A stretch of 64,000 nucleotides of DNA, taken from NCBI RefSeq assembly GCF_025628965.1, contig NZ_JAOTEN010000001.1, positions 186,001-250,000 of the forward strand, read 5' to 3'. The notes beneath the pieces are model-generated. The model was not told the origin of the DNA. It did not search any database and saw nothing but the letters and a program-made list of their open reading frames with translations. This DNA comes from Chryseobacterium gilvum (lineage in GTDB: Bacteria > Bacteroidota > Bacteroidia > Flavobacteriales > Weeksellaceae). Shown here in pieces: positions 8,924 to 16,822 of this stretch (the stretch's first letter is position 1; the number at the start of each line of letters is the position of its first letter). The translations under genes and the position numbers were made by a program.

Positions 8924-9502
8924 TTAATCTTCTTTTAATGATTTTTCAATTCTTTTATCAGGAATCAGCCATATGACAGCAACAACATAATAAAGACCTA
9001 TCGCCACATAAGGATAAAAAAACGAAGCCGCGATCCCTAAAATATAGAATGCAATAGAGATATATTCTTTAAATTTAGAATGGATTGCATTTTTTAACCT
9101 CGAATTTTCGTTTTCATTTTTCAGGATTAAATTTTCCATAATCGTATAGGCGATCGCACACATAATCAGTCCAAATCCATAAACAGTCACAGGATTTTTC
9201 GCAAAATGGGTCTCACCGATCCATTCGGTTGCAAAAGGCATGAGCGAAAGCCAGAAAAGCAAGTGAAGATTGGCCCATAAAACGCCTCCATTAATCTTTT
9301 TTGCTGCCTGAAACAAGTGATGATGATTATTCCAGTATATTCCGATGTATAAAAAACTGAAAATATAGGCTAGAAATTTAGGAATAAGAGGTTGCAGGCT
9401 TTGCCAGTCATCTCCTTCAGGCACTTTTAATTCCAGAACCATGATGGTGATGATAATTGCCAGAACACCGTCGCTGAAAGCTTCTAATCTTCCTTTTGTC
9501 AT
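8924..9502 (-). CDS. TMEM175-family (DUF1211) potassium channel protein
   Basis: The N-terminus reads KGRLEAFSDGVLAIIITIMVLELKVP. RxxxFSDG at residues 5-12 is the signature of the first pore helix in TMEM175 channels. The protein has 192 residues and about six membrane helices, i.e. one channel repeat, as in bacterial homotetramers. Bacterial members conduct potassium. It overlaps the preceding FMN reductase gene by four bases (ATGA type). Its placement in a redox operon is unusual and could mean coupling of ion flux to electrophile stress, as in Kef systems, but this is inference. Confidence 0.88.
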   Translation of the reverse strand: MTKGRLEAFSDGVLAIIITIMVLELKVPEGDDWQSLQPLIPKFLAYIFSFLYIGIYWNNHHHLFQAAKKINGGVLWANLHLLFWLSLMPFATEWIGETHFAKNPVTVYGFGLIMCAIAYTIMENLILKNENENSRLKNAIHSKFKEYISIAFYILGIAASFFYPYVAIGLYYVVAVIWLIPDKRIEKSLKED

Positions 9503-10035
9503 TTGCTTTTAACCTGATTTTTAAAATTTTCTATTTTATTGTTTAATTCTTTCAGCAATTCGGGATCGATTACGCCGCTTTCCAGATCAAAATTTTCATA
9601 AAATTTAGGAAGTGAAAATGTTTCTTTTACTTCGGCTGCAAATTGCGGGAAAAAGGTTTTTGCGGTATTCATTACATTTCCTCCACCGTAGCCGCCGGGA
9701 GAAGTGCTCATCAGAAACATCGGCTTGTTCTGAAAAACTTTCACATTGATTCTGGAAGCCCAGTCAAATACATTTTTAAAAGCTGCCGCGTAAGAACGGT
9801 TATGCTCTGCAAGAGAGCAAATAATAACATCACATTCTTCTATTTGTTTTAAAAACCGGTGCGCCTCTTCCGGAAAGCCTTTCTTTTCGAGATCTACAGA
9901 AAAAACAGGCATTGTAAAATCGTTAAGGTCAATAAAATTAATCTCTTCCTCAGGAAAGCTTTTCAAAACAAATTTTACCAGTTCCCGGTTGATCGATGTG
10001 GAAGAAGTGCTTCCTGCAAATGCGAATATTTTCAT
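9499..10035 (-). CDS. NAD(P)H-dependent FMN reductase
   Basis: This 178-residue flavodoxin-like protein has an FMN phosphate-binding loop AGSTSSTSINRELV near the N-terminus and the conserved SLAEHNRSYAAAFKNVFDWASR segment of NADPH-dependent FMN/quinone/azo reductases. It probably reduces quinones or nitro/azo compounds, or supplies reduced flavin. It is in the middle of the eight-gene operon, 18 bp after the metallo-beta-lactamase gene. Confidence 0.9.
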   Translation of the reverse strand: MKIFAFAGSTSSTSINRELVKFVLKSFPEEEINFIDLNDFTMPVFSVDLEKKGFPEEAHRFLKQIEECDVIICSLAEHNRSYAAAFKNVFDWASRINVKVFQNKPMFLMSTSPGGYGGGNVMNTAKTFFPQFAAEVKETFSLPKFYENFDLESGVIDPELLKELNNKIENFKNQVKSK

Positions 10036-10053
10036 AGCTACTAATAATTACGG

Positions 10054-10926
10054 TTATTTTTCTGCTGAATCCTGTTTTACTTTTTCCAGATAATCTGCTT
10101 CTAATTTTCCAAGTTTCTGAAAATACAATTGCTTATCTGTAAACAGTTCAGGATTATAAACATCTCCCGGTTTTCGTTTCATATGCAGATCAAACTGGCT
10201 TGCATGAGAAGCTACCCAGATATCAAAATCTACATTTTTCATCGCTTTGAATGTCTCAGCATAATCATTCTGAATGCTTTGATATTCTTTTACTTCAGAA
10301 AATTTCCTGTCAATAATGATGGAAGGCATATTGGCAATTAACACTTTATAGGTTTGATTTTTATCTTTGGTTTCAAATAAAAAGCTGCAAGATCCTTTTG
10401 TATGTCCCGGATGATGAAGCAGTGTCAAAGTAGTGTTTCCAAGTTTTATTTTGTCGTTGTTTCTTAATAGAAAATCAGGCTGTACAGGTTTGAAAGTAAC
10501 TCCGTATTTTCCAATTTCGTAATCAGATTTTCCTCCGCTTTTTAATTCTGCGGCATCCTTTTCATCCACATAAAGCTTTGCACCTGTTTCTTTTTTGATT
10601 TCAGCCATTGCACCCATGTGATCAAAATGGGCCTGGGTAAGGGTTAAAATCTTGATATCCTTATAATTAAAACCAAGTTTTTTAATATTATTCTTGATCA
10701 TCGGGAGAGAATCTGCTAATCCGGTATTGATAAGAATATTTCCCTTATCAGTAACAATCAGATAGGAAGCCAAATCGTAGGTTCCTACGTAATACAGATT
10801 TCCCGCAATTCTGAACGGTTCGTATGTTTTTGACCATTCTTCGGGATTATTTTTAGGTTCACTCACTGTCTGAGCATTACATACAAAGGATATGATCACT
10901 AATAATGCAAGGATTATTCTTTTCAT
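10054..10926 (-). CDS. bla: Subclass B3 metallo-beta-lactamase, GOB-like (Gln in zinc site)
   Basis: This 290-residue secreted metallo-hydrolase has a signal peptide at residues 1-18. The zinc motif reads QAHFDH (Q98, H100, D102, H103) with further ligands H175 (PGHTKGS) and H241 (ASHASQF). Gln replaces the first His of the usual HxHxDH, and Met200 sits in the ANMPS stretch where L1-type enzymes have Ser. Both changes characterise the GOB lineage of Elizabethkingia and relatives. These enzymes hydrolyse penicillins, cephalosporins and carbapenems in the periplasm. It lies one base downstream of a pirin gene in an operon with redox genes, so it is an intrinsic chromosomal gene rather than a mobile one. 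Activity here is predicted. Confidence 0.9.
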   Translation of the reverse strand: MKRIILALLVIISFVCNAQTVSEPKNNPEEWSKTYEPFRIAGNLYYVGTYDLASYLIVTDKGNILINTGLADSLPMIKNNIKKLGFNYKDIKILTLTQAHFDHMGAMAEIKKETGAKLYVDEKDAAELKSGGKSDYEIGKYGVTFKPVQPDFLLRNNDKIKLGNTTLTLLHHPGHTKGSCSFLFETKDKNQTYKVLIANMPSIIIDRKFSEVKEYQSIQNDYAETFKAMKNVDFDIWVASHASQFDLHMKRKPGDVYNPELFTDKQLYFQKLGKLEADYLEKVKQDSAEK

Positions 10927-10927
10927 T

Positions 10928-11830
10928 TTAAGATTTTCTTTTTAGAATTGCTTTCGGAAGCGGAACATATTCAAGCTCATCACCGGGAACAAGTGGAAAT
11001 GCATCATGGTTCTGATCGTTCCAGTCTACTTTTGCCTGATCTATTAAATCTTTATCTGAACTTACAAAGTTCCAGAATATGAAACGTTCTTCATCAAAAG
11101 GCTCGCCTCCAAAAAGATAGACGGTTGCATTTTCACTCATTTCAAACTCGCAAAGCTGAGTGTTTTTCGCAATTAATAATTGTTTTGAGCCATAAGAATT
11201 CCCATCTGTGGTAATCGTGCCGTCTAAAACATACATTGCAGCTTCACCGTATAAATCTTTTCCGATACTGATTTTCTGCGCTGTTTTAGTTTTGATTTCT
11301 ATGAAAAATAATTTGCTGTGCACCGGGACCGGAGATTTTTTTCCGAAAGCTTCTCCGGCAATTAATTTATATTGAATTCCATCCTCTTCCCAAACCGGAA
11401 GTTCGGCTGCTTCGATGTGATGGAAGCTCGGCTCAGACTGTTCCAGATGTTTCGGAAGTCCTACCCAGATCTGAAATCCGTGCATTTTTTTATCGGTATG
11501 TCTCAGATATTCCGGTGTTCTTTCTGAGTGTACAACGCCTTTTCCGGCAGTCATCCAGTTTACGGCGCCCGGTTTGATCTCAAGCGCGCTTCCGATGCTG
11601 TCTCTGTGAAAGATTGATCCTTCCAGAAGATACGTTAACGTAGAAAGACCGATATGGGGATGTGGCGGAACGTCCAGATTCTGAAAGTCTTTCAGTTCTG
11701 CGGGTCCCATGTGATCTATAAACACAAAAGGTCCTACCGCTCTTTTTTCTCGGAAAGGCAATAATCTTCCCACTAAAAAATTTCCTATATCTGCTGATTT
11801 TTCTTCTATGATGAGGCCGATGTTTGACAT
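10928..11830 (-). CDS. Pirin family protein
   Basis: This 300-residue bicupin has the N-terminal metal site intact: H57 and H59 (PPHPHIGLSTLTYLLEG), H101 and E103 (GVVHSERTPEY). Bacterial pirins include quercetin 2,3-dioxygenases and redox sensors. The C-terminal cupin (residues ~185-285) lacks the metal ligands, as usual. It is the second gene of the stress operon, 67 bp after the GNAT gene and one base from the metallo-beta-lactamase gene. Confidence 0.92.
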   Translation of the reverse strand: MSNIGLIIEEKSADIGNFLVGRLLPFREKRAVGPFVFIDHMGPAELKDFQNLDVPPHPHIGLSTLTYLLEGSIFHRDSIGSALEIKPGAVNWMTAGKGVVHSERTPEYLRHTDKKMHGFQIWVGLPKHLEQSEPSFHHIEAAELPVWEEDGIQYKLIAGEAFGKKSPVPVHSKLFFIEIKTKTAQKISIGKDLYGEAAMYVLDGTITTDGNSYGSKQLLIAKNTQLCEFEMSENATVYLFGGEPFDEERFIFWNFVSSDKDLIDQAKVDWNDQNHDAFPLVPGDELEYVPLPKAILKRKS

Positions 11831-11897
11831 AAAGATTCTTCGTTTTTTGAATAATGCTAATTTACTTATAATTTCCTATTGTAAGATTTACTCACTA

Positions 11898-12215
11898 TTA
11901 AAGTTGATCATATCCTTCAAATCTTTCATCTACAATACGTTTCCACTCCGGATGTTTCTTAATGAATGCAAAAACATAAGGACAAAATGGCAATAATTTT
12001 TTTTCGCTGTTTTCAATGTATTGCAGGGTTTTTTCAACAACTGCGGCTGCAGCTCCTGTCCCGGCAAGTTCCGGCTCTGCTTCGGTGTGGATAAGAGCGA
12101 TCTGAAGAGAGGTTTCTTTATAAACAATAGAAGCAAAATGGCTGTCGATTTCTATTTCAAATCTTTTTTTTGCTTCGTTTTTTACTAAAGGAATGCTTTC
12201 AAATTCTGTTTTCAT
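11898..12215 (-). CDS. Small GNAT N-acetyltransferase, first gene of the stress operon
   Basis: This 105-residue GCN5-related protein is of the same short family as the gene at 8023-8304. It has IHTEAEPELAGTGAAAAVVEKTL in place of the acetyl-CoA loop and a LLPFCPYVFAFIKKHPEW end resembling the PLCPFA motif of its relative. The substrate is unknown. It is the first gene of the eight-gene operon, with a TATTTTTG promoter element upstream on the minus strand. Confidence 0.85.
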   Translation of the reverse strand: MKTEFESIPLVKNEAKKRFEIEIDSHFASIVYKETSLQIALIHTEAEPELAGTGAAAAVVEKTLQYIENSEKKLLPFCPYVFAFIKKHPEWKRIVDERFEGYDQL

Positions 12216-12278
12216 AATTCTATTTTATATAAATGATGTCGGTGAATGTGAAGACTATTGTATTCACTGACTTTGAAA

Positions 12279-12286
12279 CAAAAATA
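12279..12286 (-). promoter_or_regulatory. Probable -7 box of the stress operon
   Basis: On the minus strand the sequence is TATTTTTG (TAnnTTTG consensus), 64 bp before the first start codon. A properly spaced -33 TTG was not found. Confidence 0.4.
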
Positions 12287-12381
12287 GAACAATTAGAAAT
12301 ATAGGGTATTGATGTGTGTTAATTTAAGCAAGATTTTTAATTCGGTGAAACTCAATAATACATTAAAATAAGAAGTCATAT

Positions 12382-13785
12382 TTACTCTTCAGATTTCATA
12401 TTTCTTCCGTCTGAAACATGTAATCTCCTGAAAACCAGGCTTGATAAGATGGTAAGCGTACCTACCGTAAGAAATGTGTACCGAAAGGCGTTGTGCGTTT
12501 CATATTTAATTAGATCCGGACTGCTTTCATAAAGCTTTAAAACAATCAGCCCAAATGCGATCCCGAATCCTATCGCCAATTGCTGATTGACAGAGAGTAA
12601 AGAATTTCCGCTGCTGGTCTGGAAATTACGAAGATCTGCTATAGAGATCGTATTCATTGAAGTAAACTGTATCGAATTGAAAAATCCTAAAACCGCAATA
12701 ATCGGAATAAACCAAAACAGGGAAGTGTGAATATCCGGAATGGCAAGACAGCAGATCAAAATACCGATTATTAAAGTATTGAGCATCAAAGTTCTTTTGT
12801 ATCCGTACGTATTAAGAATTCTGATCACGGAAGATTTTCCAAACATTGCGGTTAGCGCCATCGGTGCCACAATCCATCCGGATGTGACGGCTGACTGATG
12901 GTATGCAATCTGGATCATTAAAGGTAATAATAAAGGGACCGAACTGATTCCCAGCCGCGTTGCGAGATTTCCCACAATGCCTACCCGAAAAGTACGAACC
13001 TGAAATAAACTTAACGGAAAAATAGGATTGCCTCTTTTTTTTGCATGTCTGTAATAATAGTACAGAAATAAGAAACCCAGAATAAAAACCAGTAAAACCG
13101 GGGTGATGTTCTGTATCCCTCCAAATAGTTCTAAAGAAATGGAAAGTAGGAGAGAAGCGGCGGCAAAAATCAAAAATCCTTTTACATCAAAATCGGTGTC
13201 TTTCGAATTGTAGTTGGGCATATATTTTGCGCCTAAGATAATTCCTACAATCCCAATCGGGATGTTGATCAGAAAAATCCAGTGCCACGAAAGATAATCG
13301 ACGATGTATCCTCCTACCAATGGCCCCAAAACCGGGCCTATCAATGCAGGAATAATGGCAAAATTCATTGCTTTGAGCAGTTCGTTCCTGTCAAATGTTT
13401 TAATTAAAGCCAGTTTTCCGACAGGGGTCATCAAGCTTCCTCCGACCCCCTGAATAACCCGTGAAATAACCAGTTGCGTAAGATTTTGGGAAACGGCGCA
13501 GAATAAAGATCCTATGCTGAACAGAACGAGTGCCGCTATAAAAACTTTTCTAGTTCCGAACCGGTCTGCCAGAAATCCGCTTGCGGGCATGAAAACAGCT
13601 AAAGTCAGTACATAACTGATAATCGTGTTCTGCATATTGAGCGGAGACTCCTGAAGATCTCTTGCAATTGATGGCAAAGAGGTGTTCAGAATCGTAGAAT
13701 CCAGCATCTGCATGAAAATAGCAGTCGCAAGAATCAGAGGGAGCACTTTCTTTACGGTTTGTCTTGGGGAAGTTTTTGCGGGCAT
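12382..13785 (-). CDS. DHA2-family MFS drug efflux transporter (EmrB/QacA type)
   Basis: This inner-membrane protein has about 14 predicted transmembrane helices. It shows motif A (GFLADRFGTRKVFIAAL), the antiporter motif C (GPVLGPLVGGYIVDYLSWHWIFLINIPIG) and LDSTILNTSLPSIARDL in TM1, all typical of the proton-driven DHA2 drug exporters. The start chosen is the ATG giving MPAKTSPRQ; an ATG four codons upstream is possible. No adjacent membrane-fusion protein or outer-membrane channel is present, so it may act alone or with distant partners. Confidence 0.92.
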   Translation of the reverse strand: MPAKTSPRQTVKKVLPLILATAIFMQMLDSTILNTSLPSIARDLQESPLNMQNTIISYVLTLAVFMPASGFLADRFGTRKVFIAALVLFSIGSLFCAVSQNLTQLVISRVIQGVGGSLMTPVGKLALIKTFDRNELLKAMNFAIIPALIGPVLGPLVGGYIVDYLSWHWIFLINIPIGIVGIILGAKYMPNYNSKDTDFDVKGFLIFAAASLLLSISLELFGGIQNITPVLLVFILGFLFLYYYYRHAKKRGNPIFPLSLFQVRTFRVGIVGNLATRLGISSVPLLLPLMIQIAYHQSAVTSGWIVAPMALTAMFGKSSVIRILNTYGYKRTLMLNTLIIGILICCLAIPDIHTSLFWFIPIIAVLGFFNSIQFTSMNTISIADLRNFQTSSGNSLLSVNQQLAIGFGIAFGLIVLKLYESSPDLIKYETHNAFRYTFLTVGTLTILSSLVFRRLHVSDGRNMKSEE

Positions 13786-13843
13786 GGTTAAGTTCAAACC
13801 AAATTGTACACCATTTATGAAATTTGAATCGTAAAATGTATTT

Positions 13844-13882
13844 AATTAAAAAGTCCTGTGAAATTCACAGGACTTTTTAATT
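13844..13882 (-). terminator. Terminator overlapping the stop codon of the 271-residue protein gene
   Basis: A perfect 19-bp inverted repeat with a 1-nt centre (AATTAAAAAGTCCTGTGAA and its complement). The right arm covers the first two bases of the stop codon at 13881-13883. Confidence 0.75.
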
Positions 13883-14696
13883 ATTTTTTAGGCTTTTCTA
13901 CTCCTATCCATGCTTCTCCGGTTCTTTTAACCTGGCTCAGCGTAAAGTTTTCGAAATCATCCGTTTTATATTCTATATTATCTACATTCTGCTCAAAAGG
14001 CATGATGTAATAAAAATCTTTATCGGTTTTATCTGCTTTAGTCCCTTTTTTTACTGTAGGCATATATTTTTCCTGAAATTTATATTTCGGTAAATACTGT
14101 TTAAGCGAAGCATAAAATTGTTTGTTGTCTTTTTCGTTCGGAATGATGCTTACGATTTTATAGTCATCCTTCTTTTTATCAATCCAAAGATAATAATTCT
14201 GCTCAGCGCCTGTTTTTTTGTTTAATGAGGCAAATCCGAAAAATTCTTTAGGTACCAGTTCTTTGATTTTTTCAGGATCTACTTTTGTGAAATATTCTCC
14301 CTGGGAAGGATCTACATACGTTTCCAGGTTGTACATCAAAACGGCATTGTTCTGGAAATTTTTATTTTTAAAATATTGATCCAGAGATAATTCTGCAGTG
14401 TTTCTGAGCTCCTTACCTCTGTCATCAAGCTTTTTGGTAGGATTCTGAGGGTTCACTTTTTTTACAAACTCATATAATACAACAGGTTTTACATCTTTAA
14501 GGTGAGGATATGTTTTTAGCTGTTCTGCTTTTACCAGCCAGTAATATTGCTGGTAATAATCTTCTTTATCACCAGGTTTTACACTTTTATAGGTTAAAGC
14601 CAGTTTTTTTGAATTGAGATACTTCCCATATTTACCTTGCCCGAAAGCAAATGTTATAGAAAGCAAAGCAAAAAAAATAGTAATATTTCTTTTCAT
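13881..14696 (-). CDS. Secreted protein of unknown function
   Basis: The family was not recognised. This 271-residue protein has a signal peptide (residues 1-19, ...ITFAFGQ). The mature part is rich in Lys, Tyr, Asp and Asn and looks globular, with no cysteines and no clear motif. The C-terminal ~60 residues contain KDFYYIMPFEQNVDNIEYKT and a short beta-rich end. It is a single gene with its own terminator, upstream of the efflux pump on the same strand. Confidence 0.65.
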   Translation of the reverse strand: MKRNITIFFALLSITFAFGQGKYGKYLNSKKLALTYKSVKPGDKEDYYQQYYWLVKAEQLKTYPHLKDVKPVVLYEFVKKVNPQNPTKKLDDRGKELRNTAELSLDQYFKNKNFQNNAVLMYNLETYVDPSQGEYFTKVDPEKIKELVPKEFFGFASLNKKTGAEQNYYLWIDKKKDDYKIVSIIPNEKDNKQFYASLKQYLPKYKFQEKYMPTVKKGTKADKTDKDFYYIMPFEQNVDNIEYKTDDFENFTLSQVKRTGEAWIGVEKPKK

Positions 14697-14800
14697 TGTA
14701 CAACAGAGATTTTTTTATTTTCCAAATATAATTATTTATTAGATAATAATTTTAATTGTTGGTTAAATTATCAAAATATTATTGCTTTTATTGAATAAAA

Positions 14801-14822
14801 AATCCTGTACAGATACAGGATT
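14801..14822 (-). terminator. Terminator of the asparagine synthetase gene
   Basis: The AATCCTGTA/TACAGGATT stem with a 4-nt loop is followed on the minus strand by TTTTT; it lies 17 bp past the stop. Confidence 0.75.
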
Positions 14823-14838
14823 AATAAATTATTTGATT

Positions 14839-16506
14839 TTAATAAGAAGTTTCATGCACTTTTACAGCTCTTCCACTCGGATCATTCATTTTTTTGAAAG
14901 CTTCATCCCATTCCAATGCTACAGGAGTAGAACATGCGACTGAGGGTACAGAAGGCACAGTTTCGGCAGCGGCTTCACTGGGGAAGTGTTCTTCAAAAAT
15001 AGTTCTGTATCTATATTCTTCTTTGTTTTGTGGGGTGTTTACCGGAAATCTGAATTTCGCATTGGCCATCATTTCATCAGTCACGTATTTTTCGGCAACT
15101 TCTTTCAAAGTATCAATCCATGAATATCCCACACCGTCGGAAAACTGTTCTTTCTGTCTCCATGCAATAGATTCCGGCAATAGATCTTCAAAAGCTTTTC
15201 TTAGTACCCATTTCTCAATTTTTCCTTCAGATATATTGATCATTTTATCCTGCGGATTGACGTTCATCGCAATATCCATGAATTCTTTATCCAGGAACGG
15301 AACTCTCCCTTCAATTCCCCAGCTCATCAACGCTTTGTTGGCCCTTAAGCAATCATAAAGATGAAGTTTGCCTAATTTTCTTACGGTTTCATCATGAAAT
15401 TCCTTCGCATTCGGAGCTTTGTGAAAATATAAATATCCACCGAACAGTTCATCGGCACCTTCTCCTGAAAGCACCATTTTGATTCCCATCGATTTTATCA
15501 CTCTTGCCAGTAAATACATTGGGGTAGATGCCCGGATTGTGGTAACGTCGTAGGTTTCAAGATGATAAATGACATCACGGATCGCATCTAGGCCTTCCTG
15601 TACGGTAAAATGTACTTCATGATGTACAGAACCGATATGCTCTGCCGCGTTTTTCGCTGCCGCTAAATCGGGTGAACCCACTAATCCCACTGCGAAACTG
15701 TGCAGTCTGGGATACCACGCTTCCTGGGTATCACCGCTCTCAACCCTCTGTCTAGCATATTTTGCCGTAATCGCTGAAATAATGGAAGAATCTAATCCCC
15801 CGGAAAGCAAAACACCATATGGAACATCACTCATCAACTGTCTGTGGACCGCATCTTCCAGCCCTTTTCTGATGACCGAAATTTCTGTGACATGATCTTT
15901 TACAGCATGATAATTTTCCCAGTCTCTTGTGTACCATTGCTGAAGCTCTTTTCCTTCCGCACTGTAAAGATAATGACCGGGTAAAAAAGTTTCAATGCTT
16001 TTACAAATACCTTCCAGCGCCTTTAGTTCTGAAGCGACATAGTAGTTCCCATTTTTATCCCATCCTTGGTACAACGGACAAATTCCCATGTGGTCTCTTG
16101 CAATGAGATAAACATCTTTTTCCAGGTCATATAAGGCAAATGCAAAAATTCCGTTTAATTTTTCGATAAAATTCGTTCCGTATTTTTGATATAGTGCTAT
16201 AATCACTTCACAATCAGACTGGGTTTTAAACTGATCTTCTGAAAACTCTTCTTTTAATCCTTGATGATTGTAAATTTCTCCGTTGACGGCTAAAACAATC
16301 TTTCCATCTATAGAAAATAAGGGTTGTTTTCCGGAAGCCGGATCTACGATGGCCAATCTTTCATGAGAAAACATTATTTTTTCATTTTGAAAAACTCCGC
16401 TCCAATCCGGGCCGCGATGACGGATTTTTTTTGACATTTCCAAGACTTGAGGCCTCAATACTTCAGTTGGCTGTTTTGCATCAAACAAACATACGATTCC
16501 ACACAT
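14839..16506 (-). CDS. asnB: Asparagine synthase (glutamine-hydrolysing)
   Basis: The 555-residue length is typical of the E. coli AsnB type. The initiator Met is followed by the nucleophile C2 (MCGIVCLFD) of the class II glutamine amidotransferase domain, with RHRGPDWSG and NGEIYNH further on. The C-terminal synthetase domain carries the ATP-pyrophosphatase loop SGGLDSSII (around residue 235) and SGEGADELFGGY. It converts aspartate plus glutamine and ATP to asparagine. It is transcribed alone from a well-formed promoter at 16524-16555. Confidence 0.97.
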   Translation of the reverse strand: MCGIVCLFDAKQPTEVLRPQVLEMSKKIRHRGPDWSGVFQNEKIMFSHERLAIVDPASGKQPLFSIDGKIVLAVNGEIYNHQGLKEEFSEDQFKTQSDCEVIIALYQKYGTNFIEKLNGIFAFALYDLEKDVYLIARDHMGICPLYQGWDKNGNYYVASELKALEGICKSIETFLPGHYLYSAEGKELQQWYTRDWENYHAVKDHVTEISVIRKGLEDAVHRQLMSDVPYGVLLSGGLDSSIISAITAKYARQRVESGDTQEAWYPRLHSFAVGLVGSPDLAAAKNAAEHIGSVHHEVHFTVQEGLDAIRDVIYHLETYDVTTIRASTPMYLLARVIKSMGIKMVLSGEGADELFGGYLYFHKAPNAKEFHDETVRKLGKLHLYDCLRANKALMSWGIEGRVPFLDKEFMDIAMNVNPQDKMINISEGKIEKWVLRKAFEDLLPESIAWRQKEQFSDGVGYSWIDTLKEVAEKYVTDEMMANAKFRFPVNTPQNKEEYRYRTIFEEHFPSEAAAETVPSVPSVACSTPVALEWDEAFKKMNDPSGRAVKVHETSY

Positions 16507-16523
16507 TTTTTATATATTTAAAA

Positions 16524-16555
16524 CAAAACTAGTATTTGTGTTTATAAATAACAAA
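16524..16555 (-). promoter_or_regulatory. Bacteroidota-type promoter of asnB
   Basis: Read on the minus strand this is TTTG (16552-16555), 20 bp, then TAGTTTTG (16524-16531), ending 18 bp before the asnB start codon. Both boxes and the spacing fit the primary sigma factor consensus. Confidence 0.65.
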
Positions 16556-16711
16556 TAAAATAATTGATTCGTTTAAATTTTAAATGTAAAAATCAAAAAT
16601 TAATTAAATTTTATTTTTATACAATGCTTAATTGAGAGGTGGGTGAATATTTTTCATCATCAAAGTTATTTTATTGATTATATAGATAATTAAATTATAA
16701 AAAAACTTATT

Positions 16712-16777
16712 CTATGATAAGAAATTATTCAAATATTTTTTATTTCTTTGTGGCTCGAAATAATTTTTTTTCATCAT
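16712..16777 (-). CDS. Possible 21-codon small ORF in a repeated start context
   Basis: The minus strand reads AAAAACACAA followed by ATG ATG AAA and an open frame of 21 codons ending in TAG (peptide begins MMKKNYFEPQ and ends LNNFLS). The 13 bases ACACAAATGATGA, including the double ATG, occur three more times in this window at 25.7-26.0 kb. There is no homology evidence for translation, and the frame could be fortuitous within a repeat element. Confidence 0.2.
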   Translation of the reverse strand: MMKKNYFEPQRNKKYLNNFLS

Positions 16778-16788
16778 TTGTGTTTTTA

Positions 16789-16815
16789 CCTCCTTGCAAT
16801 AATATTGCGAGGAGG
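16789..16815. terminator. Strong hairpin after the PNGase F-like gene
   Basis: The inverted repeat CCTCCTTGCAATA / TATTGCGAGGAGG (13 bp, one G-U pair) has a T-rich run on the plus side (TTTTGTTTTATT) but none on the minus side. The gene ending at 16823 is on minus, so the U-tract is on the unexpected strand. Confidence 0.5.
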
Positions 16816-16822
16816 TTTTGTT

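Larger units (their letters stand above)
16507..16822. other. 316-bp intergenic region with promoter, mini-ORFs and hairpin
   Basis: There is no long gene here. The region holds the asnB promoter (16524-16555), a 10-codon open frame on minus at 16628-16660, a 21-codon open frame on minus at 16712-16777 whose start context matches the 25.7-26.0 kb repeats, and a hairpin at 16789-16815. Both small frames lie upstream of the asnB promoter, so they are not an asnB leader. Confidence 0.6.

Noticed and set aside
14839..16506. asnB as part of a biosynthetic gene cluster
   Set aside because: It stands alone with its own promoter and terminator, and neighbours are unrelated.
16507..16777. Asparagine-rich leader peptide controlling asnB by attenuation
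   Set aside because: The 21-codon frame has four Asn, but the asnB promoter (16524-16555) is downstream of it, so the frame is not in the asnB transcript.
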